Shown here piece by piece: positions 60,818-62,327 of a stretch of DNA of 62,327 nt (positions within the stretch are counted from its first letter, which is position 1; each line of letters starts with the position of its first letter). The stretch lies in NCBI GenBank assembly GCA_002803225.1, contig NXFV01001092.1, positions 1-62,327 on the forward strand, given 5' to 3'. The stretch is from Gamarada debralockiae. Taxonomy: Eukaryota; Ascomycota; Leotiomycetes; Helotiales; Hyphodiscaceae. A program made the translations under genes and the position numbers. A model generated the notes under the pieces. The model had not been told where the DNA came from. It saw only the letters and a program-made list of their open reading frames with translations, and searched no databases.

Positions 60818-61367
60818 GTATCTCAAGAATTAGGGTGGAAGTTGAACGGCCTTATCGTCGTGGCAACTTCCTTCTCATGCGTCGAGTATAATGAATGGTG
60901 AGTTCATAGTGCAGCAAGAACGGTCAGGAGTAAGTACTATAGTCTAAGTGGTAACTCGAAGGACTTCATCTGATCAAGTCAATAAAACTTCATGACCAGC
61001 GCGTACCGTTGCCATAGCCGAAACTCGGAGGTTCACTTCTTGCTTCTATCTGAGGATTGAGATGAATTTTCCTCAGTCTTGTATGGCGTAGCATACCGCC
61101 ATAAATGATTCCAGAATGAAGTAAACTTTTGTCCTCTGCTTTGCCCTGAATCGTTGAATGCGTTTGAACCTTTGCAAGTGCTTTATTACTATCTCTCCAC
61201 ATAAATACTGTTAGACTTCCGATACGAGAATTTCTATTGAATCTCACCACATCGTTTCGATTCATATTCTCATTCTCATGACGTTTACTACCTGTCCCTT
61301 AGTAGAAGCACTATTAGACAGGTTGACTGTTACAGCCTCCTTTTTAGTAAACTGTCGAAAAGATGCT
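60818..61367. other. Spacer between two pseudogenes
   Basis: 550 bases between the 2EXR and monooxygenase pseudogenes. Frame 60990-61265 (-) is not recognisable. Nothing else seen. Confidence 0.5.
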
Positions 61368-62278
61368 TTAAAAGTACACTTCCAGTTCCTCGACCGCTTG
61401 TATATCCAGCTTAGTCGCTGTAGCTAAGACATCCCCTTTCTTCACATCAACACCATACCTCAAATCAGCAGTCTGCCTCTCGTCATAGAACACCTTTCCC
61501 TGGGGGTGACACCAAGGAGTTCAAACACTGAGAGACCGCTCTTTGCTACAGTTACCGGTCACGATATGGGTAATATGGCATTCGAAAATATTTGGGAGAC
61601 TTCCACAGCATCAGAAAACGCTTTCAAGCCCGAAGAAGTATGTTCTGCTCCCCCGCAAATATAATGATATGAAATCTCGCCACATTAGGAGTTTGTGCGT
61701 GCAGCCTCGTGGTCTCCATCGTGCCCGACTTTCGCAACTGAACATCGGGACCTCGCTTGCCAGGAGGCAAAGGCGCTGATCTGAATTTGGCACAAAACGA
61801 CCCCTTGACGTTGATAGTATTGATGTCAAAGGAACAAGCCAGAAGTGAATGTCGAAACCTCCGCCATGACGACACCCAAGATCTCATTAGGATCCGCGTT
61901 TGGATCTCCCTTCCATCCGATAGGTAATTGTATCGTTATCAATCCTGAAATGTCTTTGTCGTAGTTGATGAGCTTCTGCACGTTCGGAAGTCTTTCGCCT
62001 TCGTATGTATGGAGAAGTGCTGGAGATGCTGGGGAATCCAAGACCATCGATAGCTTCCATCCAAGATCACAAGCATCATCCAGACCCGTATTCATTCCTT
62101 GGGCGGCCCCTGAGCTGTGGGTATGGCATGTGTTTCCAGCCAGAAACGCACAATCCTTCGTGAAGAAGTTCCTTGCTACTCGTTGGCCCACAGAGTAGAT
62201 CCGTGAACCACTCAACTTATTTGAATTTCAGATTGAACGGCTTGATGGAAGCTATCGCCTCGGCCACAGCTGCTGCTT

Positions 62279-62280
<2 letters not shown>
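61368..62280 (-). pseudogene. Phenol-2-monooxygenase-like FAD hydroxylase, broken and truncated
   Basis: C-terminal half of a flavin aromatic hydroxylase on the minus strand. From the right: AEAIASIKPFNLKFK then TAA (62217-62219) in place of a sense codon, VEWFT, a one-base shift, YSVGQRVARNFF, CAFLAGNTCHTHSSGAAQGMN (FAD-site block), GLDDACDLGWKLSMVL and ERLPNVQKLI. Near 61845 the phase shifts again to the thioredoxin-like C-terminal domain: NVKGSF, PPGKRGPDVQLRKSGTMETTRLHAQTPNVARFH, then after another shift SGLKAFSDAVEVSQIFSNA, a stop after LPIS, KVFYDERQTADLRYGVDVKKG and a final stop at 61368-61370. At least two internal stops and three or more shifts. The N-terminal half is absent; the sequence ends at the T run at 62281. 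Confidence 0.85.

Positions 62281-62327
<47 letters not shown>
62281..62327. repeat. Poly-T run to the window edge (47 nt)
   Basis: Every base from 62281 to 62327 is T. It directly abuts the truncated monooxygenase relic. It may be a sequence-end artefact, a homopolymer, or the poly(A) tail of a minus-strand retroelement lying beyond the window. Confidence 0.95.

Overview
The window is nuclear DNA of a filamentous ascomycete (Pezizomycotina). This rests on many 46-85 nt GT-AG introns with CTAAC/CTGAC-type branch sites, on fungal protein families (2EXR, Zn2Cys6 factors, DHA2 drug exporters) and on a set of eukaryotic housekeeping proteins. The protein wording looks Leotiomycete-like, but that placement is only an impression. 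Coding sequences were assembled by hand from splice signals and conserved protein sequence; each joined frame was checked for length divisible by three.

Layout: a left arm (1-7.8 kb) carries ADE17 (purine synthesis), then 4.6 kb of gene-poor DNA with a broken alpha/beta-hydrolase and a 33-nt oxidoreductase start relic. The core (7.8-47 kb) is dense: a four-TM membrane protein, MPC1 (mitochondrial pyruvate carrier), SmB (spliceosome) divergent from ribosomal protein L11, an 84-residue small conserved protein, pyruvate carboxylase, clathrin heavy chain, a 14-TM MFS exporter, eIF2-gamma divergent from a mitochondrial DUF1640 protein, a multi-CUE plus BTB protein, a STE20/GCK kinase and a UBA-UAS-UIM-UBX protein. 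After a 3.7 kb gap containing a gutted zinc-cluster regulator come ECM29 (proteasome scaffold), uridylate kinase with a probable membrane-anchored N-terminus, and eIF3m. The right edge (60-62.3 kb) holds two pseudogenes (2EXR protein; phenol-2-monooxygenase family) and ends in a 47-nt T run.

The intact genes are mostly basic metabolism, translation, splicing and trafficking. MPC1 and pyruvate carboxylase both handle pyruvate but on opposite sides of the mitochondrial membrane. Three proteins in 20 kb (CUE-BTB, UBX-UIM, ECM29) belong to ubiquitin/proteasome biology; the grouping may be chance. No biosynthetic cluster, CRISPR, tRNA or rRNA gene was seen, and I found no clearly new multi-gene system. 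The most unusual items are the in-frame mini zinc-cluster gene made by internal deletion, the CUE-array/BTB fusion, the micro-exons (8, 9 and 12 nt) in pyruvate carboxylase and SmB, and the URA6 anchor exon.
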